DNA from: Blautia sp. XA-2221
GTDB taxonomy: Bacteria; Bacillota; Clostridia; Lachnospirales; Lachnospiraceae
NCBI RefSeq assembly: GCF_028767025.1
Contig: NZ_JAJQXX010000011.1
Span: 1 to 64,000, forward strand
Reading direction: 5' to 3'
Length of the DNA stretch: 64,000 bases
In this document: positions 43,657 to 53,260 of the stretch, one piece after another
Numbering within the stretch: the first letter of the stretch is position 1
Layout of the letters: every line of letters starts with the position of its first letter
Position numbers and translations under genes: made by a program
Notes under the pieces: model-generated
What the model saw: the letters and a program-made list of their open reading frames with translations, nothing else
Told to the model about the DNA's origin: nothing
Databases searched by the model: none

Positions 43657-44166
43657 TTATGCCAGAATCTCATCTACAGATTTTCCGCGAAGTTTAGCAA
43701 CTTCTTCCGGAGTCTTCAGCTGGCTAAGACCTTCGATAGTAGCCAGGACAACATTCTGTTTATTTCTGGAGCCCATACATTTTGTACGGATGTTCTTGAT
43801 ACCTGCAAGCTCGATTACGGCACGTGCCGGACCTCCGGCGATTACACCAGTACCTTCCGGAGCACGTTTCAGAAGCATCTCAGCGCTTCCGAATTTGCCT
43901 ACGAAGTCGTGTGTGATAGAACCGTTCTCATCTCTTGCTACTGTTACCAGTTTTTTCATAGCATCTTCTTTTCCTTTGCGGATCGCTTCCGGAATTTCAG
44001 CTGCCTTTCCTAAACCTGCACCAACATGTCCGTTGCCGTCACCTACAACAACCAAAGCTGTGAAACGGAAGTTACGGCCACCTTTAACAACCTTGGTAAC
44101 ACGTTTGATTGACACTACTTTATCTTCTAATTCTAACTGACTAGCATCAATAAGATTATGTTTCAT
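43657..44166 (-). CDS. rpsE: 30S ribosomal protein S5
   Basis: A 169-residue protein with the N-terminal dsRBD-like domain ([19 protein letters not shown]), [20 protein letters not shown] and C-terminal [19 protein letters not shown]. It helps decoding accuracy and mRNA unwinding. GGGAGG lies upstream. Confidence 0.97.
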   Translation of the reverse strand: MKHNLIDASQLELEDKVVSIKRVTKVVKGGRNFRFTALVVVGDGNGHVGAGLGKAAEIPEAIRKGKEDAMKKLVTVARDENGSITHDFVGKFGSAEMLLKRAPEGTGVIAGGPARAVIELAGIKNIRTKCMGSRNKQNVVLATIEGLSQLKTPEEVAKLRGKSVDEILA

Positions 44167-44184
44167 GTGTCTTTTTCCTCCCTT

Positions 44185-44553
44185 TTAGAATTTCAGTCCA
44201 GCTTCTCTTGCTGCGTCTGCTAATGCTTTAATTTTTCCGTGGTAAATGTAGCCTCCTCTGTCGAAAACTACGCTCTCGATACCTGCTTCAACTGCTTTCT
44301 TACCGATTACAGTTCCAAGATATGCTGCTGCTTTTACATCATCTGTATGCTCAAGCTCTGCTTTTACATCTTTCTGAAGAGTAGAAGCTGATACTAAAGT
44401 TTTTCCCACGCTGTCATCAATAATCTGTGCATAGATATGCTTGTTGGAACGGAATACTGCCAGTCTTGGAGTAGTTGCTGTTCCATTAAGATGATGACGG
44501 AGTCTTCTATGTTTCTTTTCACGAATTTCCGCTCTGGATGCTTTCTTAATCAT
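44185..44553 (-). CDS. rplR: 50S ribosomal protein L18
   Basis: A 122-residue 5S-rRNA-binding protein: [37 protein letters not shown] and the C-terminal [20 protein letters not shown]. In standard order between rplF and rpsE. Confidence 0.97.
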   Translation of the reverse strand: MIKKASRAEIREKKHRRLRHHLNGTATTPRLAVFRSNKHIYAQIIDDSVGKTLVSASTLQKDVKAELEHTDDVKAAAYLGTVIGKKAVEAGIESVVFDRGGYIYHGKIKALADAAREAGLKF

Positions 44554-44570
44554 GTTCTCACTCTCCTTAT

Positions 44571-45110
44571 TTATTTCTTACCGGTCTTACCGACTTTACG
44601 TCTGATCACTTCATCAGCATATTTGATTCCCTTGCCCTTATATGGCTCCGGTCTTCTCTTATCTCTGATCTCTGCTGCAAACTGACCAACTTTTTCTTTG
44701 CTGATACCGGAAACAATGATTTTGTTTCCATCAACTTTGGACTCGATTCCTTCAGGATCTTCCATCTCTACCGGGTGAGAATATCCAAGAGAAAGCACAA
44801 GCTTTTTGCCCTGCTTCTGAGCTCTATAACCTACACCGTTTACTTCAAGCTCTTTTGTGTAACCTTCGTTTACACCTGTTACCATGTTCTGGATAAGGCT
44901 TCTTGTTAAACCGTGTAAAGCTTTCATTTTTTTCAGATCGTTTGGTCTTGTAACAACTACATGACCATCTTCTACTTTGATTTCCATTTCTGTAGGAAGC
45001 GCTCTTTCAAGTGTTCCTTTTGGCCCTTTAACGGTCACTACATTGCCTGCTGCAACATTTACTTCAACGCCTGCAGGGATAGCTACCGGAAGTCTGCCGA
45101 TACGTGACAT
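44571..45110 (-). CDS. rplF: 50S ribosomal protein L6
   Basis: A 179-residue protein with two L6 repeats: [28 protein letters not shown] and the C-terminal [23 protein letters not shown] lies 8 bases upstream. It is preceded by a 217-base spacer (45111-45327), long for this operon, that holds repeat copy B. Confidence 0.97.
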   Translation of the reverse strand: MSRIGRLPVAIPAGVEVNVAAGNVVTVKGPKGTLERALPTEMEIKVEDGHVVVTRPNDLKKMKALHGLTRSLIQNMVTGVNEGYTKELEVNGVGYRAQKQGKKLVLSLGYSHPVEMEDPEGIESKVDGNKIIVSGISKEKVGQFAAEIRDKRRPEPYKGKGIKYADEVIRRKVGKTGKK

Positions 45111-45273
45111 AATATTGTCCTCCTTACTTAGATTGTCGGAGAGGAGATATACTCCTCTCTGTTTTCAGTGTTTATATCTTTATTTTCATTTTAAGATATC
45201 ACAATTTTACACGCATCCCTCAACTAAACTCGCCTGCACTGCAGTTGGGCTCGTTAAGGTTCGGGATGGACCT

Positions 45274-45319
45274 CGCACTAAATTCATGCTGCGCCTGACG
45301 GCTTGCATTCATTAAGTTG
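45274..45319 (-). repeat. Intergenic repeat, copy B (rpsH-rplF gap)
   Basis: The partner of 5649-5694, agreeing at 33 of 46 positions in the same orientation relative to the ribosomal transcript. Both copies begin 8-9 bases past the stop of the upstream ribosomal gene. Confidence 0.6.
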
Positions 45320-45327
45320 CTTTCGGC

Positions 45328-45729
45328 CTACCATACGAATGCAAGAACTTCTCCGCCGACATGAAGCTTACGAGCCTCTTTGTCAGTGATAACGCCCTTG
45401 TTTGTGGAAATGATTGCGATTCCAAGTCCGCCAAGTACTCTCGGCAGCTCATCCTTGCCTGCGTATACACGAAGACCCGGTTTGGAAATTCTCTTCAGAC
45501 CTGTGATGATCTTTTCGTTTTTAGTCTCACCGTATTTCAGTGTGATGTGAAGTGTTTTGATAACACCGTCTTCTACTAAATCATACTTTGCAATATATCC
45601 CTCGTCAAGAAGAATATTTGCGATAGCAATTTTCATTTTGGATGCCGGAACATCTACTGTGTCATGTTTTGCAGTGTTAGCGTTACGGATTCTTGTAAGC
45701 ATATCTGCAATCGGATCGCTCATTGTCAT
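45328..45729 (-). CDS. rpsH: 30S ribosomal protein S8
   Basis: A 133-residue protein: [40 protein letters not shown] and [20 protein letters not shown]. In Escherichia coli S8 is the spc-operon repressor; no evidence for that role here. GGAGG precedes the ATG at 45729. Confidence 0.97.
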   Translation of the reverse strand: MTMSDPIADMLTRIRNANTAKHDTVDVPASKMKIAIANILLDEGYIAKYDLVEDGVIKTLHITLKYGETKNEKIITGLKRISKPGLRVYAGKDELPRVLGGLGIAIISTNKGVITDKEARKLHVGGEVLAFVW

Positions 45730-45801
45730 GTTAGTTTCCTCCTCTAATTTTCTTTTCAGACTTTACATGATTGGTTATTATTTATATAAAAATGTTTTTG
45801 A

Positions 45802-45987
45802 TTACCAGGATGCTTTCTTTACGCCCGGGATCTGACCTTTGTAAGCCAGTTCACGGAAGCAGATACGGCAGATGCCGTATTTTCTTAAGTAAGCATGCGG
45901 ACGACCGCAAATTCTGCAGCGGCTGTATTCTCTTGTGGAGAATTTCTGTTTGCGCTGCTGTTTGATTTTCATTGCTGTTTTAGCCAT
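45802..45987 (-). CDS. rpsZ: 30S ribosomal protein S14 type Z
   Basis: A 61-residue zinc-binding S14: [11 protein letters not shown] then [11 protein letters not shown] provide two CxxC pairs, and it ends [11 protein letters not shown]. The zinc-containing short form is typical of Firmicutes. AAGGAGGAG precedes the ATG. Confidence 0.97.
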   Translation of the reverse strand: MAKTAMKIKQQRKQKFSTREYSRCRICGRPHAYLRKYGICRICFRELAYKGQIPGVKKASW

Positions 45988-46001
45988 TTAAATTCTCCTC
46001 C

Positions 46002-46541
46002 TTATTTAGCAAAAGGCATGTTGAACTGTGTCAGGAGCTCGCGAGCTTCTTCATCAGTCTTCGCTGTTGTAACGAAGATGATATCCATACCTCTTACCTT
46101 GTCTACTTTATCGTACTCAACTTCAGGGAAGATCAGCTGCTCTTTGATACCAAGAGCGTAGTTTCCTCTGCCGTCAAATGCGTTCGGGTTTACACCACGG
46201 AAGTCACGTACACGAGGAAGTGCAAGGTTGATCAGACGATCAGCGAACTCATACATCTTCTCGCCTCTTAATGTTACTTTACAACCGATTGGCATACCCT
46301 CTCTGATTTTGAAGTTAGCCACAGATTTTTTAGCCTTTGTTGCAACAGCTTTCTGACCTGTGATAAGCTCCATATCTGCGATAGCAGCGTCGAGAAGTTT
46401 AGCGTTCTCCTTAGCTTCACCAACACCCATGTTGATAACGATCTTTTCGAGCTTCGGCACTTCCATAACATTTTTGTATCCGAATTTTTTGGTCATGTTG
46501 TCCATGATCTCATTTTTGTAAAGTTCTTTTAATCTACTCAC
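46002..46541 (-). CDS. rplE: 50S ribosomal protein L5
   Basis: A 179-residue 5S-rRNA-binding protein: [40 protein letters not shown] and [19 protein letters not shown]. The start codon is GTG (46539-46541), with GGAGG 8-9 bases upstream. Confidence 0.97.
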   Translation of the reverse strand: MSRLKELYKNEIMDNMTKKFGYKNVMEVPKLEKIVINMGVGEAKENAKLLDAAIADMELITGQKAVATKAKKSVANFKIREGMPIGCKVTLRGEKMYEFADRLINLALPRVRDFRGVNPNAFDGRGNYALGIKEQLIFPEVEYDKVDKVRGMDIIFVTTAKTDEEARELLTQFNMPFAK

Positions 46542-46558
46542 CTGTCATGCCTCCTCTC

Positions 46559-46873
46559 TTATTTATCGATAACCTCGCCTGTTGCTTTTGCAACACGGAC
46601 TTTTTTGTCTCCGTCCATCTTGAATCCGACTCTGGTTGCTTTTCCGTCTACTACCAGCATCACGTTAGATACATGAAGAGCGGCTTCTTTTTTTGTGATT
46701 CCGCCTGCCTGGTTTGCTGCAGATGGTTTGCTGTGCTTAGTAACCATGTTGACGTTTTCAACGATCACGGTGTTGTCTTTTACGTTAACGGCAAGGACTT
46801 TGCCCTCTTTGCCTTTATCTTTTCCAGCGATTACTTTAACAGTGTCGCCTTTTTTAATCTTCATAGCTGACAT
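46559..46873 (-). CDS. rplX: 50S ribosomal protein L24
   Basis: A 104-residue KOW-domain protein: [39 protein letters not shown] and HVSNVML. It initiates 50S assembly. GGAGG is 7-8 bases before ATG 46873; Met4 at 46864 is a possible alternative. Confidence 0.97.
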   Translation of the reverse strand: MSAMKIKKGDTVKVIAGKDKGKEGKVLAVNVKDNTVIVENVNMVTKHSKPSAANQAGGITKKEAALHVSNVMLVVDGKATRVGFKMDGDKKVRVAKATGEVIDK

Positions 46874-46884
46874 TAGGCACCCTC

Positions 46885-47253
46885 CTATAATACTTCCGGA
46901 GCTAAGGAAACGATCTTCATGAATTTTTTCTCACGAAGCTCTCTGGCAACTGGTCCAAAGATACGTGTTCCTCTCGGAGTTAAATCGTCTTTAATGATTA
47001 CGGCTGCATTTTCATCGAAACGGATGTAGGATCCGTCTTTACGACGAGCGCCTTTTTTGGAACGAACAACAACAGCTTTTACTACGTCACCTTTTTTAAC
47101 AACGCCGCCTGGTGTTGCATCTTTAACAGTAGCAACGATAGTATCGCCGATATTTGCATATCTTCTTGTAGAGCCACCCATAACACGAATACAAAGGATT
47201 TCTTTTGCACCAGTGTTATCGGCAACTTTTAATCTAGTTTCCTGCTGAATCAT
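46885..47253 (-). CDS. rplN: 50S ribosomal protein L14
   Basis: A 122-residue beta-barrel protein: [40 protein letters not shown] and [22 protein letters not shown] precedes the ATG. Confidence 0.98.
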   Translation of the reverse strand: MIQQETRLKVADNTGAKEILCIRVMGGSTRRYANIGDTIVATVKDATPGGVVKKGDVVKAVVVRSKKGARRKDGSYIRFDENAAVIIKDDLTPRGTRIFGPVARELREKKFMKIVSLAPEVL

Positions 47254-47266
47254 ACTGGTTTCCTCC

Positions 47267-47521
47267 TTATTTAGCTTTCTCTACGATCTCAACCAGTCTC
47301 CATCTTTTGTCCTTGGACAGCGGTCTGGTTTCCATAACTTTTACGGTATCACCGATATTGCACTCATTCTGTTCGTCATGAGCTTTTAATTTATATGTTC
47401 TCTTCACGATTTTTTTGTAAAGAGGATGTTTTACATGGTCTTCAATTGCAACTACGATGGTCTTGTCCATCTTATTGCTGACAACCTTACCCACACGGGT
47501 TTTTCTCAGATTTCTTTCCAC
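47267..47521 (-). CDS. rpsQ: 30S ribosomal protein S17
   Basis: An 84-residue OB-fold protein: [39 protein letters not shown] and [19 protein letters not shown]. The start codon is GTG (47519-47521), with AGGAGG about 9 bases upstream. Confidence 0.97.
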   Translation of the reverse strand: MERNLRKTRVGKVVSNKMDKTIVVAIEDHVKHPLYKKIVKRTYKLKAHDEQNECNIGDTVKVMETRPLSKDKRWRLVEIVEKAK

Positions 47522-47542
47522 GATTCTGTCCTCCTATATTCA

Positions 47543-47752
47543 CTATTTAGCAGCGTTAGCCTGCTCAGTGATTACTGTCTGGATTCTGGCAATATTCTTA
47601 CGAACCTCTTTGATCCGGCTTGTATTGTCTAATTGATTAGTTGCATTCTGAAATCTCAGGTTAAAAAGTTCTTTCTTAGCAGCTACTAATTCTTCGTTTA
47701 ATTCTGCAGCTGATTTTGCTTTTAAATCTTCTACGAATTTATTAATTTTCAC
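47543..47752 (-). CDS. rpmC: 50S ribosomal protein L29
   Basis: A 69-residue two-helix protein. The likely start is GTG at 47750-47752, giving [20 protein letters not shown]; another in-frame GTG lies at 47759-47761. [20 protein letters not shown] is the family core. It overlaps the rplP stop (47742) by 11 bases. Confidence 0.95.
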   Translation of the reverse strand: MKINKFVEDLKAKSAAELNEELVAAKKELFNLRFQNATNQLDNTSRIKEVRKNIARIQTVITEQANAAK

Positions 47753-48179
47753 TGTTATCACCGCCTTCTAAGTCTGCACGAGAAACGATTTTACATTTAC
47801 ATGGTAACTTGTGCATTGCAAGACGTAATGCTTCACGGGCAACCTCTTCGGATACGCCTGCAATCTCAAACATTACACGTCCTGGCTTAACAACTGCTAC
47901 CCAGTACTCCAGGGAACCTTTACCGGAACCCATACGTGTTTCTGCTGGTTTCGCTGTTACTGGTTTATCTGGGAAAATCTTAATCCAAACCTGTCCACCA
48001 CGTTTGATATAACGTGTCATGGCAATACGGGCTGCCTCGATCTGGTTAGATCTGATCCAGCACGGTTCGGTAGCAACAAGACCGAATTCACCATAATTGA
48101 TTTTGTTACCTCTAAGGGCTTTACCTCTCATGGAGCCACGGAATTGTTTACGACGTTTTACTCTTTTTGGCATTAACAT
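47742..48179 (-). CDS. rplP: 50S ribosomal protein L16
   Basis: A 145-residue protein: [39 protein letters not shown] and [19 protein letters not shown]. The ATG overlaps the rpsC stop as TAATG, implying translational coupling. Confidence 0.97.
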   Translation of the reverse strand: MLMPKRVKRRKQFRGSMRGKALRGNKINYGEFGLVATEPCWIRSNQIEAARIAMTRYIKRGGQVWIKIFPDKPVTAKPAETRMGSGKGSLEYWVAVVKPGRVMFEIAGVSEEVAREALRLAMHKLPCKCKIVSRADLEGGDNSEN

Positions 48180-48835
48180 TATTTATCGCTCCCTTCCTTA
48201 GTTCCTTTTGTGGGAAGTACTTCACCATTGTAGACCCAAGCTTTTACGCCAACTTTGCCGTAAGTTGTGTCTGCCTCTGCGAAGCCGTAGTCGATGTCAG
48301 CACGAAGTGTCTGAAGCGGAATAGTTCCTTCGCTGTAGAACTCTGTACGAGCCATATCAGCACCGCCAAGACGTCCGGATACAGATGTTTTGATACCTTT
48401 TGCTCCGGCTTTCATTGTTCTCTGCATTGTAGATTTCATTGCGCGACGGAAAGAAATACGGTTCTCAAGCTGAAGTGCAATGTTCTCTGCAACAAGCTGT
48501 GCATCTCTGTCCGGTCTCTTAACTTCTTTGATATCAACGATCAGTTTTTTATCTGTATATTTCTGAAGTTCAGCTTTTACTTTTTCGATCTCAGATCCGC
48601 CTTTACCGATTACGATACCCGGTTTAGCAGTGTAGATGATGATCTTAACTCTGTCAGATGCTCTTTCGATCTCAATCTTGGAAACACCTGCGCTGTACAG
48701 TTTTTTCTTCAAAAATGTTCTGATATTGTAGTCTTCAACCAGATAATCTGCGAAGTCAGCTTCTGCATACCATCTGGAATCCCAATCCTTAATAACACCG
48801 ACTCTAAGGCCATGTGGATTAACTTTCTGTCCCAT
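48179..48835 (-). CDS. rpsC: 30S ribosomal protein S3
   Basis: A 218-residue protein: [20 protein letters not shown], a KH domain with [18 protein letters not shown], and C-terminal [20 protein letters not shown]. It lines the mRNA entry channel. AAGGAGG lies upstream. Confidence 0.98.
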   Translation of the reverse strand: MGQKVNPHGLRVGVIKDWDSRWYAEADFADYLVEDYNIRTFLKKKLYSAGVSKIEIERASDRVKIIIYTAKPGIVIGKGGSEIEKVKAELQKYTDKKLIVDIKEVKRPDRDAQLVAENIALQLENRISFRRAMKSTMQRTMKAGAKGIKTSVSGRLGGADMARTEFYSEGTIPLQTLRADIDYGFAEADTTYGKVGVKAWVYNGEVLPTKGTKEGSDK

Positions 48836-48846
48836 GCTTTTCCTCC

Positions 48847-49236
48847 TTATCTTTCATCCAGCACGATGGTGATATGGCTTGTTCTCTTCTCGATTCTGTA
48901 AGCTCTACCCTGTGCTCTTGGCTGAATCCGCTTCATTGTAGGTCCTTTGTTTGCATAGCACTCTGCAATGTAGAGGTTTTCTGCGCTCATACCGTTGTTG
49001 TTCTCAGCGTTTGCGATTGCTGACTCAAGCAGCTTTTTGAGAACGCTGGAAGCATATCTCGGGTTGTATGTGAGGATACCAAGTGCTGCCTGCACATCTT
49101 TGCCACGGATTGCATCTAATACATAGCATGCTTTCTGAACAGAAACTCTTGCATAAGATAATTTTGCAGACGGTCTTGTCTCTTTATTATTCTCATTTCT
49201 GGCTCTCTTAATCTGGCTTCTATGTCCCTTTGCCAT
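48847..49236 (-). CDS. rplV: 50S ribosomal protein L22
   Basis: A 129-residue protein with the beta-hairpin ([20 protein letters not shown]) that lines the exit tunnel, ending [22 protein letters not shown] is upstream. The 125-base spacer to rpsS contains a hairpin. Confidence 0.97.
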   Translation of the reverse strand: MAKGHRSQIKRARNENNKETRPSAKLSYARVSVQKACYVLDAIRGKDVQAALGILTYNPRYASSVLKKLLESAIANAENNNGMSAENLYIAECYANKGPTMKRIQPRAQGRAYRIEKRTSHITIVLDER

Positions 49237-49283
49237 TTTAAAGTGCCTCCTTTCTTGTAATCAATCATCTATAGGAATCACCG

Positions 49284-49313
49284 TGGCCACCCTTCACTGA
49301 TGTCCGGTGACCA
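49284..49313 (-). other. Intercistronic hairpin between rpsS and rplV
   Basis: TGGCCACC (49284-49291) pairs with GGTGACCA (49306-49313), 8 bp with one G-U in RNA. No U tract. Probably an mRNA structure within the operon. Confidence 0.45.
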
Positions 49314-49361
49314 GGCGAATTTTCTTATTTTATCTGCGAACTGCTGTTACAGGTTCACAAA

Positions 49362-49643
49362 TTATCTGACACCGGATTTCTTTTCGTCTTTTCCGTGTCC
49401 TCTGTAAGTTCTTGTTGCGACGAACTCACCGAGTTTGTGTCCTACCATATCCTCTGTAACGTATACCGGAACATGCTTTCTTCCGTCATGGACAGCGATT
49501 GTATGTCCTACGAAGGAAGGGAAGATGGTGGAACGACGTGACCATGTTTTGATCACGGATTTATCGTTTGCAGCATTCATAGCGTCAACCTTTTTCAGCA
49601 GGCTTGCATCTGCGAAAGGTCCTTTTTTCAATGAACGAGACAT
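49362..49643 (-). CDS. rpsS: 30S ribosomal protein S19
   Basis: A 93-residue protein: [40 protein letters not shown] and [20 protein letters not shown]. It contacts S13 in the head of the small subunit. AAGGAGG lies upstream. Confidence 0.98.
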   Translation of the reverse strand: MSRSLKKGPFADASLLKKVDAMNAANDKSVIKTWSRRSTIFPSFVGHTIAVHDGRKHVPVYVTEDMVGHKLGEFVATRTYRGHGKDEKKSGVR

Positions 49644-49658
49644 TCTGTACCCTCCTTA

Positions 49659-50504
49659 TTATTTCGCTAAAGCTTTTCCATCGCGTCTTCTTACGATGAG
49701 CTTGTTGGACTGTTTGTTTTTCTTTCTTGTCTTCAGACCAAGAGCAGGTTTGCCCCATGGTGTACACGGACCCGGACGGCCGATACCGGTCTTTCCTTCA
49801 CCACCACCATGCGGATGGTCATTCGGGTTCATTACAGAACCACGAACTGTAGGTCTGATTCCCATGTGACGTTTACGTCCAGCTTTACCGATGTTTACAA
49901 GGTTGTGGTCACCGTTTCCAACTTCACCGATTGTTGCGCGGCATACAAGCGGAACCATTCTCATTTCACCTGACGGTAATCTTAATGTTGCATATTTGCC
50001 TTCTTTAGCCATTAACTGAGCGCCATTTCCAGCAGAACGAACCATCTGTCCGCCTTTTCCTGGATGAAGCTCAATGTTGTGGATCATAGTACCAACCGGG
50101 ATAAGTTCCAGTGGCAGGCAGTTACCAACGCGGATTTCTGCCTCCGGTCCGTTCATGACTTTCTGTCCAACCTTAAGCCCTTCCGGAGCAAGGATGTAAG
50201 CTTTCTCGCCGTCTGCGTAGCAGATCAGAGCGATGTTTGCTGTTCTGTTCGGATCGTACTCGATTGTTTTAACTGTTGCCGGGATACCATCTTTTCTTCT
50301 CTTGAAGTCGATGATTCTGTATTTTCTTCTGCTTCCGCCTCCGCGGTGTCTTACAGTGATCTTGCCCTGGTTGTTACGTCCGGCATTTTTCTTTAAAGAC
50401 ACTACTAAGGATTTCTCTGGGGTGCTTGTTGTGATCTCAGAGAAGTCAGAACCAGTCATATGTCTTCTTGACGGTGTATATGGGTTATAGGTCTTAATTC
50501 CCAT
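49659..50504 (-). CDS. rplB: 50S ribosomal protein L2
   Basis: A 281-residue protein: [20 protein letters not shown], an SH3-like middle and the C-terminal [17 protein letters not shown] loop, whose His is near the peptidyl transferase centre. AAAGGAG lies upstream. Confidence 0.98.
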   Translation of the reverse strand: MGIKTYNPYTPSRRHMTGSDFSEITTSTPEKSLVVSLKKNAGRNNQGKITVRHRGGGSRRKYRIIDFKRRKDGIPATVKTIEYDPNRTANIALICYADGEKAYILAPEGLKVGQKVMNGPEAEIRVGNCLPLELIPVGTMIHNIELHPGKGGQMVRSAGNGAQLMAKEGKYATLRLPSGEMRMVPLVCRATIGEVGNGDHNLVNIGKAGRKRHMGIRPTVRGSVMNPNDHPHGGGEGKTGIGRPGPCTPWGKPALGLKTRKKNKQSNKLIVRRRDGKALAK

Positions 50505-50575
50505 GGTGTTTCTCCTTTCGAATATTAATTATCATGCTTTCCAGCATATATTCGCAATCGCTATGCGGTTTCTAA

Positions 50576-50875
50576 TCAAAGTCCCTCGAAGATTTCGATA
50601 TCTTTGCTTTCCTCTGTAAGAGCTACGATTGCTTTTTTGGTTTTAGCTGTTTTTCCAACAACCATACCACGGCGTTTCTTTTTACCATCGTTGTTCATGG
50701 TGTTTACGCTCTTAACTTTTGTTCCTTCAAACATCTTCTCAACAGCTTCTTTGATCTGAGCTTTGTTTGCTTCCGGATGTACGAGGAATGTATATTTTTT
50801 CTCACCCATGATGTTCATGGATTTCTCTGTAATCACAGGTTTCAGGATTACGTCATAATATTTGATATCTGCCAT
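50576..50875 (-). CDS. rplW: 50S ribosomal protein L23
   Basis: A 99-residue protein: [40 protein letters not shown] and [17 protein letters not shown]. It is the docking site for trigger factor and SRP at the tunnel exit. ATG overlaps the rplD stop at 50875. Confidence 0.97.
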   Translation of the reverse strand: MADIKYYDVILKPVITEKSMNIMGEKKYTFLVHPEANKAQIKEAVEKMFEGTKVKSVNTMNNDGKKKRRGMVVGKTAKTKKAIVALTEESKDIEIFEGL

Positions 50876-51495
50876 TATGCGTACACCTCCTCAATGGATG
50901 CTACTGCATCTTTTGTAACCACTACAGTATTGTGTTTCATAACATCATATACGTTCATAGTGTTTACTGTTGCAGTCTGTACATCAGCGATGTTTCTTGC
51001 GGAAAGTACTACGTTCTTATCATCAGAAGCTGTGATAACCAGAGCTTTCTCTGCTTTCAGGTTTGTAAGCACTCTCTGCATTTCTTTTGTCTTAACCTCA
51101 GCAAGTGCAAGGCTGTCAACAACTACCAGTTTATTGTCCTGAACTTTAGAAGTCAGAGCGGATTTCAGAGCTGCTCTTCTTTCTTTTTTGTTCATTTTTA
51201 CTTCATAGTCTCTCGGAACCGGAGCGAATACAACACCGCCGCCAGTCCACTGTGGTGCGCGGATGGAACCCTGTCTTGCATGACCTGTTCCTTTCTGTCT
51301 CCACGGTTTTCTTCCGCCGCCGCTTACTTCAGAACGAGTTTTTGCTTTCTGAGTACCCTGGCGTTTATTTGCAAGCTGACGAACAACAGCAAGGTGAACC
51401 AGATGCTCGTTGATCTCTACACCGAACACTGCATCGTTCAGCTCCATTGTTCCAACTTCATTGCCTTCCATATTATAAACAGTTACGTTTGCCAT
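50875..51495 (-). CDS. rplD: 50S ribosomal protein L4
   Basis: A 206-residue protein: [19 protein letters not shown], the tunnel loop [26 protein letters not shown] (in two parts) and [20 protein letters not shown]. In E. coli it represses its operon through the S10 leader; a structured leader of a different sequence exists here (52642-52742). Confidence 0.97.
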   Translation of the reverse strand: MANVTVYNMEGNEVGTMELNDAVFGVEINEHLVHLAVVRQLANKRQGTQKAKTRSEVSGGGRKPWRQKGTGHARQGSIRAPQWTGGGVVFAPVPRDYEVKMNKKERRAALKSALTSKVQDNKLVVVDSLALAEVKTKEMQRVLTNLKAEKALVITASDDKNVVLSARNIADVQTATVNTMNVYDVMKHNTVVVTKDAVASIEEVYA

Positions 51496-51517
51496 TCTGA
51501 TGCTCCTCCTTTCTCAA

Positions 51518-52150
51518 TTATAAAGACTTTACTGATTCTTTGATGGTCACCAGAGATTTCTTAGGTCCTGGAACAGCACCTTTAACTAACAGTAAATTGT
51601 TCTCTGTATCTACGCGTACGATTTCAAGGTTCTGTACAGTTACCTGAACATTTCCCATCTGACCTGGCATCTTTTTGCCCTTGAATACTTTACTCGGATC
51701 AGATGCAGAACCGTTGGAACCTGCATGACGGTGATATTTGGAACCGTGAGCCATAGGTCCTCTGGACTGTCCGTGTCTCTTGATCGCACCCTGGAAGCCT
51801 TTACCTTTTGAGATTGCAGTTGCATCGATGTGCTCGCCTGCAGCAAAGATGTCAGCTTTAATTTCCTGTCCTACCTGATATTCAGCAGCGTTGTCAAATC
51901 TGAATTCTTTCAGGAATCTCTTTACGTCAACGCCTGCTTTTTCAAAGTGGCCTTTTTCCGGTTTGTTGACCAGTTTCTCTCTGATCTCACCAAAACCAAC
52001 CTGAACTGCTGCATATCCGTCGTTCTCCTCAGTTTTAACCTGAGTTACCACACACGGACCAGCCTGTAAAACTGTTACCGGAATCAGAAGACCATCTTCA
52101 TTGAAGATCTGAGTCATTCCGACTTTTGTAGCTAAGATAGCTTTCTTCAT
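51518..52150 (-). CDS. rplC: 50S ribosomal protein L3
   Basis: A 210-residue protein starting [20 protein letters not shown]. It has the [20 protein letters not shown] extension and [20 protein letters not shown]. The start at 52150 has AAGGAGG 8-9 bases upstream; the frame is open to 52189 but those codons precede the site. Confidence 0.98.
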   Translation of the reverse strand: MKKAILATKVGMTQIFNEDGLLIPVTVLQAGPCVVTQVKTEENDGYAAVQVGFGEIREKLVNKPEKGHFEKAGVDVKRFLKEFRFDNAAEYQVGQEIKADIFAAGEHIDATAISKGKGFQGAIKRHGQSRGPMAHGSKYHRHAGSNGSASDPSKVFKGKKMPGQMGNVQVTVQNLEIVRVDTENNLLLVKGAVPGPKKSLVTIKESVKSL

Positions 52151-52171
52151 TACATTTTCCTCCTTATAGCG

Positions 52172-52285
52172 GATTACCCGTCCGGGCAATCATATAGTTT
52201 TTGAAGCACTCGGGATTCCGAGTGAACTTACCTTGTTCATATGCCGACTGACCTGAGCCAGCCAGCACGCAGTACCGGGTACTGC
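52172..52285 (-). other. Three hairpins in the rpsJ-rplC spacer
   Basis: GCAGTACC/GGTACTGC (52269-52276 with 52278-52285) directly abuts the rpsJ stop. CACTCGG/CCGAGTG (52207-52213 with 52218-52224) has a 4-base loop. GATTxCCCG/CGGGxAATC (52172-52180 with 52183-52191) lies just before the rplC ribosome binding site. None has a U tract. Confidence 0.55.
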
Positions 52286-52603
52286 TTATTTTGTTTTCAT
52301 TTTGATATCGATGTGAACACCTGCCGGCATTTCCAGTCTGGAAAGTGCGTCTACAGTTTTCTGAGTAGGTGTCATGATATCGATGAGTCTCTTATGAGTT
52401 CTCTGCTCGAACTGCTCTCTGGAATCTTTGTATTTGTGAACAGCTCTTAAGATTGTTACAACCTCTTTTTTTGTCGGAAGCGGAACCGGTCCACTTACCT
52501 TTGCACCGTTCTTCTTAACAGTGTCGATGATTTTTGCTGCAGATGCATCTACTAACTGATGATCATAAGCTTTTAATGTGATTCTCATTACCTGATTTGC
52601 CAT
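52286..52603 (-). CDS. rpsJ: 30S ribosomal protein S10
   Basis: A 105-residue protein, first gene of the S10 operon: [40 protein letters not shown] and [20 protein letters not shown]. It is also the NusE antitermination factor. AGGAGG (52615-52620) is 11 bases upstream, with a run of A between. Confidence 0.98.
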   Translation of the reverse strand: MANQVMRITLKAYDHQLVDASAAKIIDTVKKNGAKVSGPVPLPTKKEVVTILRAVHKYKDSREQFEQRTHKRLIDIMTPTQKTVDALSRLEMPAGVHIDIKMKTK

Positions 52604-52641
52604 AAAAAAAGTCTCCTCCTATTCGTACTCAATTATGCAGT

Positions 52642-52742
52642 ACGACAAGCGGCGACTGTACACATCTCCGTGTGTGTCCTAAGACATCTCTTCACACGCC
52701 CATCCCAAGATGGTTATTGAACTCTGTACAGTGACTTGTCGT
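52642..52742 (-). promoter_or_regulatory. Structured 5' leader of the S10 operon
   Basis: A branched RNA can be drawn from sequence alone. The outer stem ACGACAAG/CTTGTCGT (52642-52649 with 52735-52742) is followed, past an internal loop, by ACTGTACA/TGTACAGT (52655-52662 with 52725-52732). The interior holds CGTGTG/CACACG (52669-52674 with 52693-52698) and CCATC/GATGG (52700-52704 with 52709-52713). It sits 21 bases upstream of the rpsJ ribosome binding site and ahead of the whole operon, so it is a likely autoregulatory leader. A further small hairpin CTGCT/AGCAG is at 52778-52793. Confidence 0.65.
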
Positions 52743-52833
52743 CAGTTTCCTAACTTGACATTCGCTCCACGGAAAACCTGCTAATTAAAGCAGCAACCTC
52801 TCGCTTCATTGCTATCATGTCACAGCAGTTATC

Positions 52834-52862
52834 AGTATACACAATGATTTCCAATAATGCAA
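52834..52862 (-). promoter_or_regulatory. Promoter of the S10-spc operon
   Basis: On the minus strand TTGCAT (52857-52862), 17 bp, TATACT (52834-52839). It gives a leader of roughly 225 bases before rpsJ. AGTACTTGCA overlaps the -35 box as in the rpmJ promoter. Bases 52863-53076 are A+T-rich with nothing else that I can name. Confidence 0.75.
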
Positions 52863-53076
52863 GTACTTTTTTCAATTTTTTTATTTTTTCTTACGCAAGG
52901 AAATTTCTATGTCATATATATCGGATCAGACACGTAAAATAACGGGATTCTCTTTTATATACAGCCCAAACACTTTGTAGGATATCCGACACTTCCCTAT
53001 CATTTTCATAACCATATATAATAGGAAAGATTTTTCTGTTTCTGTCTCATAAAATTAGTTTTTATATGCGCCAGTA

Positions 53077-53211
53077 TTTATTATTGAGCCGCTTTTTATT
53101 GTAAAACCTCTTTTATTAGTGAAGAGCTTTCATTATAGAACCGCATTTATTATAAAACCATTTTTATCATTGAATCCCTTTTATTATTGAGCCTCTTTTA
53201 TTATAGGACTC
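53077..53211. repeat. Degenerate 17-bp tandem repeat array, eight units
   Basis: Units start at 53077, 53094, 53111, 53129, 53146, 53163, 53180 and 53197 (one unit is 18 bp, the last is partial). The plus-strand consensus is TTTATTATTGAACCNCT. Units 1 and 7 differ at one position; others differ at 3-7. The array directly abuts the terminator at 53212. Confidence 0.85.
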
Positions 53212-53255
53212 AAAAAACAGCGCAGACGGAACTTTTTGTTCCTGTCTGCGCTGTT
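53212..53255 (-). terminator. Terminator after the signal-peptidase-like gene
   Basis: AACAGCGCAGAC (53216-53227) pairs with GTCTGCGCTGTT (53244-53255), continued by GGAAC/GTTCC, with a 5-base loop. The plus-strand A run at 53212-53217 gives the U tract on the minus transcript. It lies 6 bases past the stop codon. Confidence 0.93.
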
Positions 53256-53260
53256 TTGTT

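Noticed and set aside
53077-53211. CRISPR array
   Set aside because: Units are 17 bp, contiguous and degenerate, with no spacers and no cas genes nearby.
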